Of a stretch of DNA of 64,000 nucleotides, positions 38,605 through 47,365 are shown in pieces; within the stretch, counting starts at the first letter, position 1, and every line of letters begins with the position of its first letter. This DNA is from Streptomyces spirodelae (lineage in GTDB: Bacteria; Actinomycetota; Actinomycetes; Streptomycetales; Streptomycetaceae). The stretch is taken from NCBI RefSeq assembly GCF_017676385.1, contig NZ_JAFFZN010000007.1, positions 1 to 64,000 on the forward strand, given 5' to 3'. Position numbers and translations under genes: made by a program. The notes under the pieces are model-generated. The model made no database searches and was not told where the DNA came from. It was given only the letters and a program-made list of their open reading frames with translations.

Positions 38605-39218
38605 TCGAGAGTGACGCAGTCGATTCCGCGGTCCGTGGCGAGCACCCGGGCCTGGGGTTTGATCTCCTGGGCCGCGAAGACGCCCTTGACGGGGGCCAGA
38701 TGCGGGTCGCGGTTGAGGAGTTCCAGGTAGCGGGTGAGCTGTTCGACGCCGTCGATCTCGCCGCGGCGCTTGATCTCGATGGCGACGGTCGTCCCGTCAC
38801 CGTCCCTGCCCAGGATGTCCACAGGGCCGATGGCGGTGGGGAACTCGCGGCGGATCAGTGACCAGCCCTCGCCGAGAGTCTCCATCCGGTCGGCGAGGAG
38901 CTCCTGGAGGTGTGCTTCCACGCCATCCTTGATCAGGCCCGGGTCCGCGCCCAGTTCGTGGGAGGAGTCGTGCAGTATCTCCTCCATAGTGATGATCAGC
39001 TTTTCGCCTGTCTTGTTCTCCACCGTCCAGCGCTTGTCGTCTCCCTCTTTCAGGGTGCACGGGGGAGACATCCAGTTGAGGGGTTTGTACGCACGGTCGT
39101 CGGCGTGGACGGACACCGAACCGTCCGCTTTGACCAGGATAAGTCTGGGTGCCGAGGGCAGGTGTGCGGTGAGCCTGCCGGCGTAGTCGACAGAGCAGCG
39201 GGCGATGACGAGACGCAT
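38556..39218 (-). CDS. nucS: Mismatch-specific endonuclease NucS (EndoMS)
   Basis: 220 residues. NucS replaces MutS/MutL mismatch repair in most actinobacteria: the dimer cuts both strands at G-T, G-G and T-T mismatches. The N-terminal DNA-binding domain contains the conserved PLNWMSPPC (aromatic W49). The C-terminal PD-(D/E)xK nuclease has D134 (GPVDILGR), E148 and K150 (VAIEIKRRG). The C-terminus DDKLRLF is the clamp-binding peptide that ties it to the replication fork. TAGCGT eight bases upstream of the ATG gives a nearly leaderless start. It converges with and slightly overlaps the PH-domain gene. Confidence 0.96.
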   Translation of the reverse strand: MRLVIARCSVDYAGRLTAHLPSAPRLILVKADGSVSVHADDRAYKPLNWMSPPCTLKEGDDKRWTVENKTGEKLIITMEEILHDSSHELGADPGLIKDGVEAHLQELLADRMETLGEGWSLIRREFPTAIGPVDILGRDGDGTTVAIEIKRRGEIDGVEQLTRYLELLNRDPHLAPVKGVFAAQEIKPQARVLATDRGIDCVTLDYDALRGIEDDKLRLF

Positions 39219-39436
39219 GGTCGGTCACGCTACTCGACAGTCCCTGTGGTGCGCGATTCGCCCCCGGATGGGGTGTTCGGCAGTGGCGCGAGTATGCCCA
39301 TTCTCGTGCTGCTCTCACCCTCGTGGCCGTACGGTAAGGCTGGGCGTCGCCGTCCGAGGTTGCGCGGTTACGCGGTGATGTCCCTTCACCCCCAAGAGAC
39401 CCGGCTTCCGGGCCCGGGTCGCGAGAGGAGAAACCC

Positions 39437-39829
39437 ATGTCGCTCGACGTCCCACCTGCGCTGTTGGATCAGGCAGAGCGTGGCGAGGTGGATGAGGCGG
39501 CGTTCATCGACTGCGTCCGCACCTCCCTCCCGTACGCCTGGGAGATGGTCAGTTCGCTCGTCGCTCAGTTGAAGGTGGACGGCGGCGAGTTCGCCGACAA
39601 CCAGACACCGCCGCCGGATGAGCAGCACCGCGGGCAATTGCTCCGCGCACTGGCCAGCGACGCCATCCGGGGTGCGCTGGAGCGACACTTCGGCGTGCGC
39701 CTCGCGTTCCAGAACTGCCACCGTGTCGCCGTCTTCCCGCTCGACGCCTCGGTGGACGACCGGCTCGCCCGGTTCACCTCCATACGCGGTCAGCTCCTCA
39801 ACCAGTCCCCGGAACTGCGCGACTGCTGA
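39437..39829 (+). CDS. SCO5389-family conserved actinobacterial protein
   Basis: 130 residues with a strong ribosome site (GAGAGGAG) before ATG 39437. Soluble, mixed alpha/beta, acidic; the sequence LPYAWEMVSSLVAQLKVDGGEFADNQTPPPDEQHRGQLLRALASDAIRGALERHFG is the recognisable core. Streptomycete genomes carry this gene next to nucS, but no biochemical role is known to me. It diverges from nucS across 218 bases, and a terminator follows. Confidence 0.8.
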   Translation: MSLDVPPALLDQAERGEVDEAAFIDCVRTSLPYAWEMVSSLVAQLKVDGGEFADNQTPPPDEQHRGQLLRALASDAIRGALERHFGVRLAFQNCHRVAVFPLDASVDDRLARFTSIRGQLLNQSPELRDC

Positions 39830-39858
39830 GCGGTCCGGACGGCGGACGGAGCCATGAG

Positions 39859-39894
39859 GCGATTGCGGCGGTGGAGTGTCACCGCCGCAACCGC
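39859..39894. terminator. Bidirectional terminator between convergent genes
   Basis: GCG-A-TTGCGGCGGTG / CACCGCCGCAA-C-CGC form a 14-pair stem with one mismatch and a six-base loop (core arms 39863-39873 and 39880-39890). It lies 30 bases after the SCO5389-family stop and also beyond the stop of the convergent oxidoreductase gene. Confidence 0.8.
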
Positions 39895-39996
39895 TCGGCG
39901 GTGTGCCGCGAGCGCGCTCCACGCACGGCGGACCGTGCCCGTGGCATGGGCCGCCTGCAACGTTTTTCAGCCTTTGCTGCGGGGGTGCCGCCAGCC

Positions 39997-40029
39997 CTGC
40001 CGCTGCCCGGCTCAGCCGAGCAGCGGCAG
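39997..40029 (-). terminator. Hairpin centred on the stop codon of the LLM oxidoreductase gene
   Basis: CTGCCGCTGC / GCAGCGGCAG outer arms, one mismatch, and CGGCT / AGCCG inner arms form a 15-pair stem. The TGA of the gene (40012-40014, minus strand) lies in the loop at the tip. It may act as a terminator that overlaps the coding end. Confidence 0.65.
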
Positions 40030-41082
40030 CACCTCATCGGCCAGCCGGTGCACGTTCCGCAGCGTGCCGTCGTGCTCGCCGCCGCCCTCGACCAGCAGTG
40101 CGAAGCGGCTGATTCCGGTGCGCTCCGCCGTCGCCGCGAGCCGGTCGGCGCACAGCCGGGGCGCGCCCACCGGGTGCAGATCGCACAGCAGCTCCGTATA
40201 GCCGACCGGGTCGCGCATCGGACGGGGCCTGCCGTCGACGGTCACATGCTGGCCCAGTCCCTCGCGCAGCCAGCCAGGCAGCGCCTTGGCGAGCGACCGC
40301 CGCGCCTCGCTGTGCGAGTCGGCCACCTGCACCACGCCCGCCGACACATGCCGCCCGGCAACCGCCTCCACAGCCTCGGACGGGTGCCCGGCCGCCAGCG
40401 CCGTACGCCGCCACAGGCGGGTCATGTCCGCCTTGTCCTCGTCCCCGCAGTGCATGCCCAGCAGCATGGGCACCAGCCGTTCGGCGGCCAGCCGCACCGA
40501 CCCCGGAGAGGTGCAGGCGACGACCACACCGGGCCCGCCCTCCTCCTCGGCCCCGCGGGCGAGCGTGGCCGGCGCGCCGGGCGGGGCGGCGCTCGCCGGG
40601 CGCGGCACCACGGGCACCTCGCGGAAGCGGTAGCGCTCCCCGTCCGCGCTCACCCTGGGCTCGCGCAGCCAGCGCAGCAGCAGGTCCAGCGCCTCCGGGA
40701 AGCCCTCCTCGTAGGCGCTCAGCCCGCCGCCGAAGACCTCCAGGTCCACCCAGGGCCCGCCGCGTCCGACCCCGAGCGTGAAGCGGCCACCGGAGAGCAG
40801 ATGCAGCAGTGCGGTCTGCTCACCGAGCGCCACCGGGTGCGTGTTGGGCAGCACACTGACGGCCGTGCCGACGCCGATCCGCCGGGTACGCCCCAGCAGG
40901 ACCCCCGCGAGGGTCACCGCCGAAGGGCACACGCCGTACGAGACGAAGTGGTGCTCGGCCAGCCAGACCTCGGCAAGCCCCGCCTCCTCCGCCGCCTCCG
41001 CGGTGCTCACCGCACGGTCCAGCGCCTCGCCCTGCCCCTGACCCGGGAACTGCGCACCCAGGACAAAAGCTCCAACTCGCAT
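40012..41082 (-). CDS. LLM-class (luciferase-like) flavin-dependent oxidoreductase
   Basis: 356 residues from ATG 41082 (GGTGGG upstream). The TIM-barrel family uses F420 or FMN. Visible blocks: EEAGLAEVWLAEHHFVSYGVCPSAVTLAGVLLGRTRRIGVGTAVSVLPNTHPVALGEQTALLHLLSGGRFTLGVGRGGPWVDLEVFG, then GTPAERLAATAERTG-like C-terminal helices. Which flavin and substrate are used cannot be told. It is a single gene converging on the SCO5389-family gene. Confidence 0.9.
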   Translation of the reverse strand: MRVGAFVLGAQFPGQGQGEALDRAVSTAEAAEEAGLAEVWLAEHHFVSYGVCPSAVTLAGVLLGRTRRIGVGTAVSVLPNTHPVALGEQTALLHLLSGGRFTLGVGRGGPWVDLEVFGGGLSAYEEGFPEALDLLLRWLREPRVSADGERYRFREVPVVPRPASAAPPGAPATLARGAEEEGGPGVVVACTSPGSVRLAAERLVPMLLGMHCGDEDKADMTRLWRRTALAAGHPSEAVEAVAGRHVSAGVVQVADSHSEARRSLAKALPGWLREGLGQHVTVDGRPRPMRDPVGYTELLCDLHPVGAPRLCADRLAATAERTGISRFALLVEGGGEHDGTLRNVHRLADEVLPLLG

Positions 41083-41315
41083 TACCCACCGCCCTTGTGA
41101 CTGCCCGCGGCCGTCCGGTCCGGCCAGGGCAGGGCGCCCCGGAAGGCCGGGCACCCCACCCGGCAATAACGTGTGGACAGGCGCCGAGGGCACGGCCTGA
41201 CATGCCATTCATCAGATGAACGCCAGTCGGCCCGTGCCTGTGGACAGCCGCGGGCGGCCGCCGCCCGCCTGCGTACGCTGGACTCGTCCTCCGCTGTCGA
41301 CCCCGAGGTGCCCAT

Positions 41316-41678
41316 GTGTCCCCGCGTCGTAACCGCTCCCGCAGCGGTGCCGTCAAGTCAGCCAAGGCCGCCCGCACCGGCTCCGGGGGGCGGCGCGGTG
41401 GCGAGGAGCCCAGCGAGCGGGAGCGCTTCGGTCTGGAGCGCACCGAGGACTGGCGCGGCGAGGAGTGGGCGGTCCGGCAGATAAGCGGCGGAGCCGCGGT
41501 CAAGCACTACCGGTGCCCCGGCTGCGACCAGGAGATCCCGCCCGGCGTCCCGCACGTCGTCGCCTGGCCGCTGCAGGGCGATGTGGCCGACCGCCGCCAC
41601 TGGCACCGCGCCTGCTGGAACGCACGGGACCGCCGGAGTGCCAGACTCCAGCGGTCCCGTAACGCGCCACGCTACTGA
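41316..41678 (+). CDS. Small basic protein with Cys/His motif, function unknown
   Basis: 120 residues from GTG 41316. The N-terminal 35 residues are Arg/Ser/Gly rich. The core carries YRCPGCDQEIPPGVPHVVAWP and HWHRACWNARDRR: two Cys, then His and a further HxxxC, consistent with a zinc-ribbon-like fold. Similar streptomycete genes are loosely labelled ATP/GTP-binding, but I see no P-loop. TACGCT at 41275-41280 may be its -10 hexamer. It converges with the ABC permease gene at 41.7 kb. Confidence 0.7.
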   Translation: MSPRRNRSRSGAVKSAKAARTGSGGRRGGEEPSERERFGLERTEDWRGEEWAVRQISGGAAVKHYRCPGCDQEIPPGVPHVVAWPLQGDVADRRHWHRACWNARDRRSARLQRSRNAPRY

Positions 41679-41716
41679 GCGGGCAGCGGTATGCGGCGAG
41701 CAGCCCCGGCGGGCTG

Positions 41717-42646
41717 CTACACGTCGCGCTTGTGCAGCAGTGCGTAGGCCACCCCGAGGACGATCAGCGTGACGACCGCCAGGCCGCCCAGCAGCGGCCA
41801 GCCGGTGGCGTCCTGGTCGTCGCTCATGGGGATGCGGTAGAGGGAGGCAAGGCCGTTGAGCGGGGAGTACTCGACCAGCTTCTGGCCCACGTCCCTGAGT
41901 GCCTCGCTGGTCTGCATCAGCGGTCCGACCACCACCGGCAGCAGAATGGCGCCCATCATCGTGGTGATCGCGCCCGCCGAGTGGCGCAGCAGGGCGCCCA
42001 CCGCCAGCGACAGCAGCCCCAGCAGCGCCACGTACAACCCGGCGCCGATGGTGGCGCCCAGCCACTCGCCGCTGGAGGCGACCAGTGTCCCTCCTTCGAC
42101 TGTCCCTCCGAAGGAACCCTCCTCCACGTACGAGGGAATCTGCTGGTCGCTCAGGAGCGCTGAGTTGACCAGCGCGGTGAGGCTGCAGGCCAGCGTCGTC
42201 ATCGCGAAGGCCAGCACGAAGAAGACCAGCGCCTTGGCCAGCAGCACCCGGCCGCGGTGCGGACAGGCGGTGAGGGTGGTGCGGATCATTCCGGTGCCGT
42301 ACTCGGAGGTGATGACCAGCACGCCGAGCGTGACCACGCCGAGTTGGCCCAGCATCAGGCCGAACAAACCGGTGGAGAGCAGCGGCATACCGGTGTAGGT
42401 CTCGCCGCTCAGTGTCCCCGCCGTCAGCAGCCCGATGCCGACGACCAGTGCGAACATCACGCTGAGCGTCCACACGGTCGAGCGGACGGTGCGGATCTTC
42501 GTCCACTCCGCGACGAGCGCGTGACCGAGGTGGGTACGGGCCATCGGGATCGGCGAGCTGTAGGGGGCGATGCCGTTCGGCCAGTTGGCCTGCGGGACCG
42601 CCTGGGCCTCGTACCCCGCCTGGCCCTCGTACTGCTGGGTGCTCAT
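41717..42646 (-). CDS. ABC-2 type permease (first of two paralogous pairs)
   Basis: 309 residues. A Gln/Tyr/Pro-rich cytoplasmic N-terminus of about 40 residues precedes HALVAEWTKIRTVRSTVWTL, a motif shared with the permease at 44.1 kb, and six membrane helices. The block LGVLVITSEYGTGMIRTTLTACPHRGRVLLAKALVFF is typical of the DUF-type ABC-2 permeases in which the ATPase is encoded just upstream. Its ATG overlaps the ATPase stop by one base (TGATG). Confidence 0.9.
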   Translation of the reverse strand: MSTQQYEGQAGYEAQAVPQANWPNGIAPYSSPIPMARTHLGHALVAEWTKIRTVRSTVWTLSVMFALVVGIGLLTAGTLSGETYTGMPLLSTGLFGLMLGQLGVVTLGVLVITSEYGTGMIRTTLTACPHRGRVLLAKALVFFVLAFAMTTLACSLTALVNSALLSDQQIPSYVEEGSFGGTVEGGTLVASSGEWLGATIGAGLYVALLGLLSLAVGALLRHSAGAITTMMGAILLPVVVGPLMQTSEALRDVGQKLVEYSPLNGLASLYRIPMSDDQDATGWPLLGGLAVVTLIVLGVAYALLHKRDV

Positions 42647-44007
42647 CAGGCGTCCTCGCCTTCGTTCTTGGCGGTGCTGGTCGCGTCGCCACCCGCGGCC
42701 GCGGGGGCGCCCTTGGCCATCGGTCCTGCCGGAGGTGCGGCTGCGCCGGCGGCGTACGGGTTCGGGGCGCTCGCTCCGTCCGCCGGGGCCTGCGGCGCTC
42801 GCATCTGGAGCGTGCCGCCCTCAGGGGCGCCCGGCTGCGGGACGGTGCCGGGCTGTGGCGCCGGGCCGGGCTGCGGTGCCGTGCCCGGCTGCGGGGCTCC
42901 GGGCTGCGGGACTCCGGGCTGGGGCGCCGCCTGCTGGGCCGCGTACGGATTGCCCTGCGGGGCCGGCGGCATCTGCGGGGCCGCCGCCATTCCCGGCACA
43001 GCCTGCGGGGGCGCCATTCCCGGCGGTGCCGCCGTGGGCGCTGCCATCGCGGGGGCACCGACCGGTTGCTGCAGGCCGGCGCGCATGTCGGTGGTCGAGC
43101 GGTAGTCGACCGAGCTCTGGGTGAGCCGCATGTACGCCTCCTCCAGGGACGCCTGGTGCGGCGACAGCTCCCACAGCCGGACGTCGGCGCCGTGCGCCAG
43201 GTCGCTGATGCGCGGCAGCGGCAGCCCGGTGACGCGCAGCGCGCCGTCCTCCTCGGGCTGCGTCCGGCCGCCCGCCTCCTGCAGCGCCGAGACCAGCTTC
43301 TCGCGCTGCTCGGGCTCTCCGTCGGGGGTGCGCACCCGGGCGAAGCCGATGGAGTTGCGCTCGATGAACTCCTGCACGGGCATGTCGGCCATCAACTGTC
43401 CGCGCCCGATGACGATGAGATGGTCGGCGGTCTGTGCCATCTCGCTCATCAGATGGCTGGAGACGAAAACCGTCCGGCCCTCGCTCGCCAGCCGCCGCAT
43501 CAGGTTGCGGACCCACAGGATGCCCTCCGGGTCCAGCCCGTTGACCGGCTCGTCGAAGAGCAGCACCTGCGGGTCGCCGAGCAGCGCGGCCGCGATGCCC
43601 AGGCGCTGCCCCATGCCGAGCGAGAAGCCCTTGGAGCGCTTCTTGCCGACGTCCTGGAGCCCCACAACGCCCAGCACCTCGTCGACCCTGCGGGCCGGGA
43701 TGCCGGACAGCTGGGCGAGGGAGAGCAGATGGTTGCGCGCGCTGCGGCCGCCGTGCACGGCCTTCGCGTCGAGGAGCGCACCGACCTGGCGGGGTGCGTT
43801 GGGCAGGTCACGGAAGTTGTGGCCGCCCACGGTCACCCGGCCGGAGGTCGGTGCGTCCAGCCCCAGGATCATGCGCATCGTGGTGGATTTCCCGGAGCCG
43901 TTGGGCCCCAGGAATCCGGTCACGGCCCCCGGCCGCACCTGGAAGGACAGGTTGTACACGGCCGTCTTGGCGCCGTAGCGCTTCGTCAGGCCGTACGCCT
44001 CGATCAT
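42646..44007 (-). CDS. ABC transporter ATPase with long Pro/Gln/Gly-rich C-terminal tail
   Basis: 453 residues from ATG 44007. Residues 1-300 form a normal ABC domain: Walker A GPNGSGKSTT, signature FSLGMGQRLGIAAALL, Walker B VLLFDEPVNGLDPEG, switch SSHLMSEMAQ. Residues from about 310 on are low complexity, with repeats such as PQPGVPQPGAPQPGTAPQPG and Ala/Met/Pro stretches, ending in an acidic tail. Such a tail is not part of the usual ABC fold and is probably disordered in the cytoplasm. It is translationally coupled to the permease downstream. Confidence 0.92.
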   Translation of the reverse strand: MIEAYGLTKRYGAKTAVYNLSFQVRPGAVTGFLGPNGSGKSTTMRMILGLDAPTSGRVTVGGHNFRDLPNAPRQVGALLDAKAVHGGRSARNHLLSLAQLSGIPARRVDEVLGVVGLQDVGKKRSKGFSLGMGQRLGIAAALLGDPQVLLFDEPVNGLDPEGILWVRNLMRRLASEGRTVFVSSHLMSEMAQTADHLIVIGRGQLMADMPVQEFIERNSIGFARVRTPDGEPEQREKLVSALQEAGGRTQPEEDGALRVTGLPLPRISDLAHGADVRLWELSPHQASLEEAYMRLTQSSVDYRSTTDMRAGLQQPVGAPAMAAPTAAPPGMAPPQAVPGMAAAPQMPPAPQGNPYAAQQAAPQPGVPQPGAPQPGTAPQPGPAPQPGTVPQPGAPEGGTLQMRAPQAPADGASAPNPYAAGAAAPPAGPMAKGAPAAAGGDATSTAKNEGEDA

Positions 44008-44133
44008 CCTTTGCCCCTGGACGCAGTTCGGGGCTCGATCGCCCCCGGACATGGCCTAGGAGGTTACGGGGCTCCGAAATGGTTCCCTACGGCGGCCCCC
44101 CCGGCGCACGCGGCGAGCGGGGGGCCGCCGGGC

Positions 44134-44904
44134 TCAGGCGTCGCGCTTCTTGAGGACGACGAAGCCGGCCACCAGCGCGGCGGCCGTCCACGCGACCATG
44201 ATCAACAGCCCCTCCCAGGGCCCGTACGGCCGGTCCAGGGTCTCGGGCACCACGGCCATCACCGTCGTACCCGCCTGGTCGGGGAGGTACTGGCCGACCT
44301 TCTTGGTCGCCTCCACATTGCCCAGGATGTTGGAGATCAAGAAGAAGAACGGCATCAGGATCGCGAACGCCAGCAGCGGGCTGCGCAGTACGAAGGTGAT
44401 ACCGACGGCGAACATCGCGATCAGCGCCATGTAGAGACCGCCGCCGACTACGGCGCGCAGCACTCCCGGCTCGCCGATGCCCACCCCGTGCGAGCCCAGC
44501 AGGGCCTGTCCGAGGAAGAAGGTGCAGAAGCTGGTGATCATGCCGACGACCAGCACCAGCACCCCCGCGATCAGCACCTTGGACCACAGGAACGCGGCCC
44601 GCTGCGGCACGGCGGCCAGCGAGTTGCGGATCATCCCGGTGCTGTACTCCGCCGAGACGATCAGCACGCCGAACGCGATCATCGCGAGCTGTCCGATGCC
44701 CATCCCGGCGAAGCTGGTGTAGGTGGCGTCGAACGTCACCCGGTCCGCGGTGGACATGTCGTCGAAGGTGGAGGCGGTCACCCCGCAGATCAGCGCACCC
44801 AGACCGACGGAGACGAGCAACGCGGTGGTGAGTGTCCACACGGTGGAGCGGACGGAGCGGACCTTGGTCCACTCGGACTTGAGCACTCGCGTGGTGTGAC
44901 TCAT
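44134..44904 (-). CDS. ABC-2 type permease (second pair)
   Basis: 256 residues from ATG 44904, overlapping the ATPase stop (ATGA). It starts VLKSEWTKVRSVRSTVWTL, nearly the same opening as the first permease without its polar leader. The shared block FGVLIVSAEYSTGMIRNSLAAVPQRAAFLWSKVL shows the two pairs arose by duplication. About six membrane helices, ending VLKKRDA (compare LLHKRDV in the first). Confidence 0.9.
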   Translation of the reverse strand: MSHTTRVLKSEWTKVRSVRSTVWTLTTALLVSVGLGALICGVTASTFDDMSTADRVTFDATYTSFAGMGIGQLAMIAFGVLIVSAEYSTGMIRNSLAAVPQRAAFLWSKVLIAGVLVLVVGMITSFCTFFLGQALLGSHGVGIGEPGVLRAVVGGGLYMALIAMFAVGITFVLRSPLLAFAILMPFFFLISNILGNVEATKKVGQYLPDQAGTTVMAVVPETLDRPYGPWEGLLIMVAWTAAALVAGFVVLKKRDA

Positions 44905-45986
44905 CCTCGGCGCCCCTTCTTCCAGTCCGTACCCCAGGCGGGCGGTGCCTGTGTCCCCGGTGGTGGCTGTTCCCCCGGAGGTGCCTGCGCCCCCGGCGGC
45001 GGCTGTGTCCCCGGCGGCTGTGTCCCCGATGGCGGCTGGATTCCCGGCGGTTGCGCTCCTGGTGGGGCGGCCGGAGCGCCCGGGGCGTGGGCGTGGTACT
45101 CGACACTCTGGGCGGTCAGCCGCATGAACGCCTCCTCCAGGGAAGCCCGCTGGGTGCTCAGCTCGTGCAGCACCACCCGGTGCTCGGCGGCGAGTTCGCC
45201 GATCCGCGGCGCGTCCCCGCCGTCCACCTCCAGGGCGCCGTCCGCACCGGTCACCGGCCGCAGCCCGGACCCGACGAGGGCGTCCCGCAGCCGCTCCGGC
45301 TCGGGGGTGCGGACCCGCACATGCGTACGGGAGTTCTCCGCGATGAACTGCGCCATCGAGGTGTCCGCCAGCAGCTTCCCCTGACCGATGACGACCAGGT
45401 GCTCGGCGGTCTGTGCCATCTCGCTCATCAGATGGCTCGAGACGAAGACCGTGCGGCCCTCCCTGGCGAGCTGCTGCATCAGGGTGCGGATCCAGTGGAT
45501 GCCCTCCGGGTCCAGCCCATTGACAGGCTCGTCGAACATCAGGATGCGCGGGTCGCCGAGCAGCGCGGCCGCGATACCGAGCCGCTGGCCCATGCCCAGC
45601 GAGAAGCCCTTGGGCCGCTTGCGCGCCACATCCTGCAGTCCCACCATCTCCAGCACTTCGCCGACCCGGCGCTCCGGGATGCCGTTCGACTGGGCCAGAC
45701 ACAGCAGATGGTCGTAGGCTCTGCGCCCGCCGTGCACGCCCTTGGCCTCCAGCAGCGCGCCGATGCTGTTGAGCGGCTCGCGCAGCTCGCCGTAGTGCTT
45801 GCCCTCGATACGCACATCGCCCCGGGTGGGCGCGTCCAGGCCCAGCACCATCCGCATCGTCGTCGACTTGCCCGCCCCGTTCGGGCCCAGGAAGCCGGTG
45901 ACCGTACCGGGACGTACGGTGAAGGTGAGACCGTCGACAGCGAGCTTGTTCCCGTACCGCTTGGTGAGGTCTCGCAACTCGATCAT
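44901..45986 (-). CDS. ABC transporter ATPase with Pro/Gln-rich tail (second pair)
   Basis: 361 residues. Walker A GPNGAGKSTT, signature FSLGMGQRLGIAAALL, Walker B ILMFDEPVNGLDPEGIHW, switch SSHLMSEMAQ. The 60-residue tail after YHAHAPGAP is Pro/Gln/Thr-rich (PPGAQPPGIQPP and variants), shorter than in the paralogue at 42.6 kb but of the same style. The pair 44134-45986 and the pair 41717-44007 share gene order, overlaps and signatures, so one arose from the other. Substrates are unknown. Confidence 0.92.
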   Translation of the reverse strand: MIELRDLTKRYGNKLAVDGLTFTVRPGTVTGFLGPNGAGKSTTMRMVLGLDAPTRGDVRIEGKHYGELREPLNSIGALLEAKGVHGGRRAYDHLLCLAQSNGIPERRVGEVLEMVGLQDVARKRPKGFSLGMGQRLGIAAALLGDPRILMFDEPVNGLDPEGIHWIRTLMQQLAREGRTVFVSSHLMSEMAQTAEHLVVIGQGKLLADTSMAQFIAENSRTHVRVRTPEPERLRDALVGSGLRPVTGADGALEVDGGDAPRIGELAAEHRVVLHELSTQRASLEEAFMRLTAQSVEYHAHAPGAPAAPPGAQPPGIQPPSGTQPPGTQPPPGAQAPPGEQPPPGTQAPPAWGTDWKKGRRG

Positions 45987-46048
45987 TCTTCGACGCTAAG
46001 GGGCGGCTTCGGCCCTCGCCACTTGTGCGCATTATCCGCACATCACCC

Positions 46049-46095
46049 ACACATGTGAAACGGGCCGCACCGGACGGTGCGGCCCGCTTCATGTG
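46049..46095 (-). terminator. Terminator downstream of filP
   Basis: CGGGCCGCACC (46061-46071) pairs perfectly with GGTGCGGCCCG (46076-46086) around a four-base loop. The flanks GAA/TTC and CACAT/ATGTG extend the stem with small internal loops. It lies about 165 bases past the filP stop and 60 bases before the ABC start, in the 275-base gap that otherwise holds only the ABC promoter region. Confidence 0.75.
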
Positions 46096-46261
46096 CGCCA
46101 TCCATTGTCCGCCGCAGTGGTGGCGAACTCCCACGGCCTGTCCGGCGGTGCCGGGCGAACCCGGGAGCTGCACCGGGTACAGCGCAGCCGGTCCGCGCCG
46201 TGGAGCGCCTCGCCGTCGCGGCGGGTCAGGAGCTGGGCCGGGGAAGAGCGCCGCGCAGCGG

Positions 46262-47212
46262 TCAGCGGGTCTGCTGGGCCGGAACCGAGCGGCCCGCGGC
46301 TTCCTCGTCCCCGACCTCCTCGCCGGGCTGGCCCGCCGCCGCCACAGCGGCGCCGGTGAGCGTGGCCAGCATCTCGCGCACGTTGGTGAGCTGTGCGTTG
46401 ATGCTGTCGCGGCGGTTGGTGAGCGCGGCCAGCTCCCGCTCGGACTCGCTGCGCACCCGGTCGGCCTTGGCGTTGGCGTCGGCGACGATGTCCTCGGCCT
46501 GGCGCTGCGCGGTCTCGACGGTCTGCCGGGCCCGGCGCTCCGCGTCCGTGCGCAGCTTCTCGGCCTCCAGGCGCAGCTGCTCGGCGCGGTGCTCGATCTC
46601 GGCGAGCCGCTTCTCGGCCTTGGCCTGACGGGAGGCCAGGTCGCGCTCGGACTGCTCGCGGCGCTTGGCCAGGTTGGTCTCGAAGTCGGCGGCAGCCTGG
46701 GCCGCCTTGGCGCGGGTGTCCTCGAAGAGGGTGTCGGCCTCCTCGCGCTTGGACTGCGCGTCCTTCTCCGCCTCGCTGCGCAGCGACGCGGCCTCGCTCT
46801 TGGCCTTGTCGACGATGCGGGCGCCCTCTTCCTCGGCCTTCGCCTTGCGCTCGGCGGCGAACGCCTCGGCGTCGTTGCGCACCTGCTGCGCCGCGCCCTC
46901 GGCGAGTTCGCGGTGCTGCTCGGCGGCGCGACGGGCCTCCTCACGCAGGTCCTTGGCCTCTTCCTCCGCGAGGCGGAGGATCTTCTCGACACGGGCACCG
47001 AGACCGGCGTACGACGGCTCCGCGTCGTTTACCTGAGCCTGGGCGTTCTGCGTTTCGAGGTGGAGTTCCTCGATGCGCTTTTCCAGAGAGGTGATACGGG
47101 CCAGGGCGCTGTCACGGTCGGCGACGAGCTTCGTGATGCGGTCGTCCACCTGCCCGCGGTCGTAGCCACGCCGCACGAGCTCGAAGCCGAAGGGGGAGGA
47201 AGTGTCGCTCAT
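46262..47212 (-). CDS. filP: Filament-forming coiled-coil protein FilP
   Basis: 316 residues. FilP polymerises into intermediate-filament-like structures near Streptomyces hyphal tips and gives the hypha stiffness, working with DivIVA and Scy. A short DivIVA-like N-terminus (PFGFELVRRGYDRGQVDDRITKLVADRDSALARI) leads into an almost continuous Glu/Ala/Arg/Lys coiled coil (about residues 70-290), with a short non-coiled C-terminus (SVPAQQTR). It is often mislabelled cellulose-binding protein. It lies directly downstream of scy, the standard streptomycete arrangement. A TAGGAT hexamer at 47264-47269 on the minus strand may be its own promoter. Confidence 0.93.
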   Translation of the reverse strand: MSDTSSPFGFELVRRGYDRGQVDDRITKLVADRDSALARITSLEKRIEELHLETQNAQAQVNDAEPSYAGLGARVEKILRLAEEEAKDLREEARRAAEQHRELAEGAAQQVRNDAEAFAAERKAKAEEEGARIVDKAKSEAASLRSEAEKDAQSKREEADTLFEDTRAKAAQAAADFETNLAKRREQSERDLASRQAKAEKRLAEIEHRAEQLRLEAEKLRTDAERRARQTVETAQRQAEDIVADANAKADRVRSESERELAALTNRRDSINAQLTNVREMLATLTGAAVAAAGQPGEEVGDEEAAGRSVPAQQTR

Positions 47213-47328
47213 GGGGTTCCTGTCGAGTCAGACGGGTTATCAGACGGGGGAGTGATAGAGGGAATCCTAGGGGCCGAAGCGGCGTGTCATCGAGCTTATG
47301 CGTGTTTGATCTGGAGAATGTGCCCTCA

Positions 47329-47365
47329 TTCGAGTGGCTAACTCTCCGAACCCTTGCCACTCGAA
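47329..47365 (-). terminator. Hairpin at the scy stop codon
   Basis: TTCGAGTGGC (47329-47338) and GCCACTCGAA (47356-47365) are perfect 10-base arms around a 17-base loop that contains the last codons of scy. The stop codon at 47338-47340 lies at the foot of the downstream arm. The long loop makes it a modest terminator; it may instead set the ratio of scy to filP transcript. Confidence 0.5.

Noticed and set aside
44134..46998. Minus-strand open frame of about 950 codons reaching from the ABC permease into filP
   Set aside because: Only its last 256 codons are the permease. The rest is out of frame with filP and the ABC ATPase, which are both clear genes.
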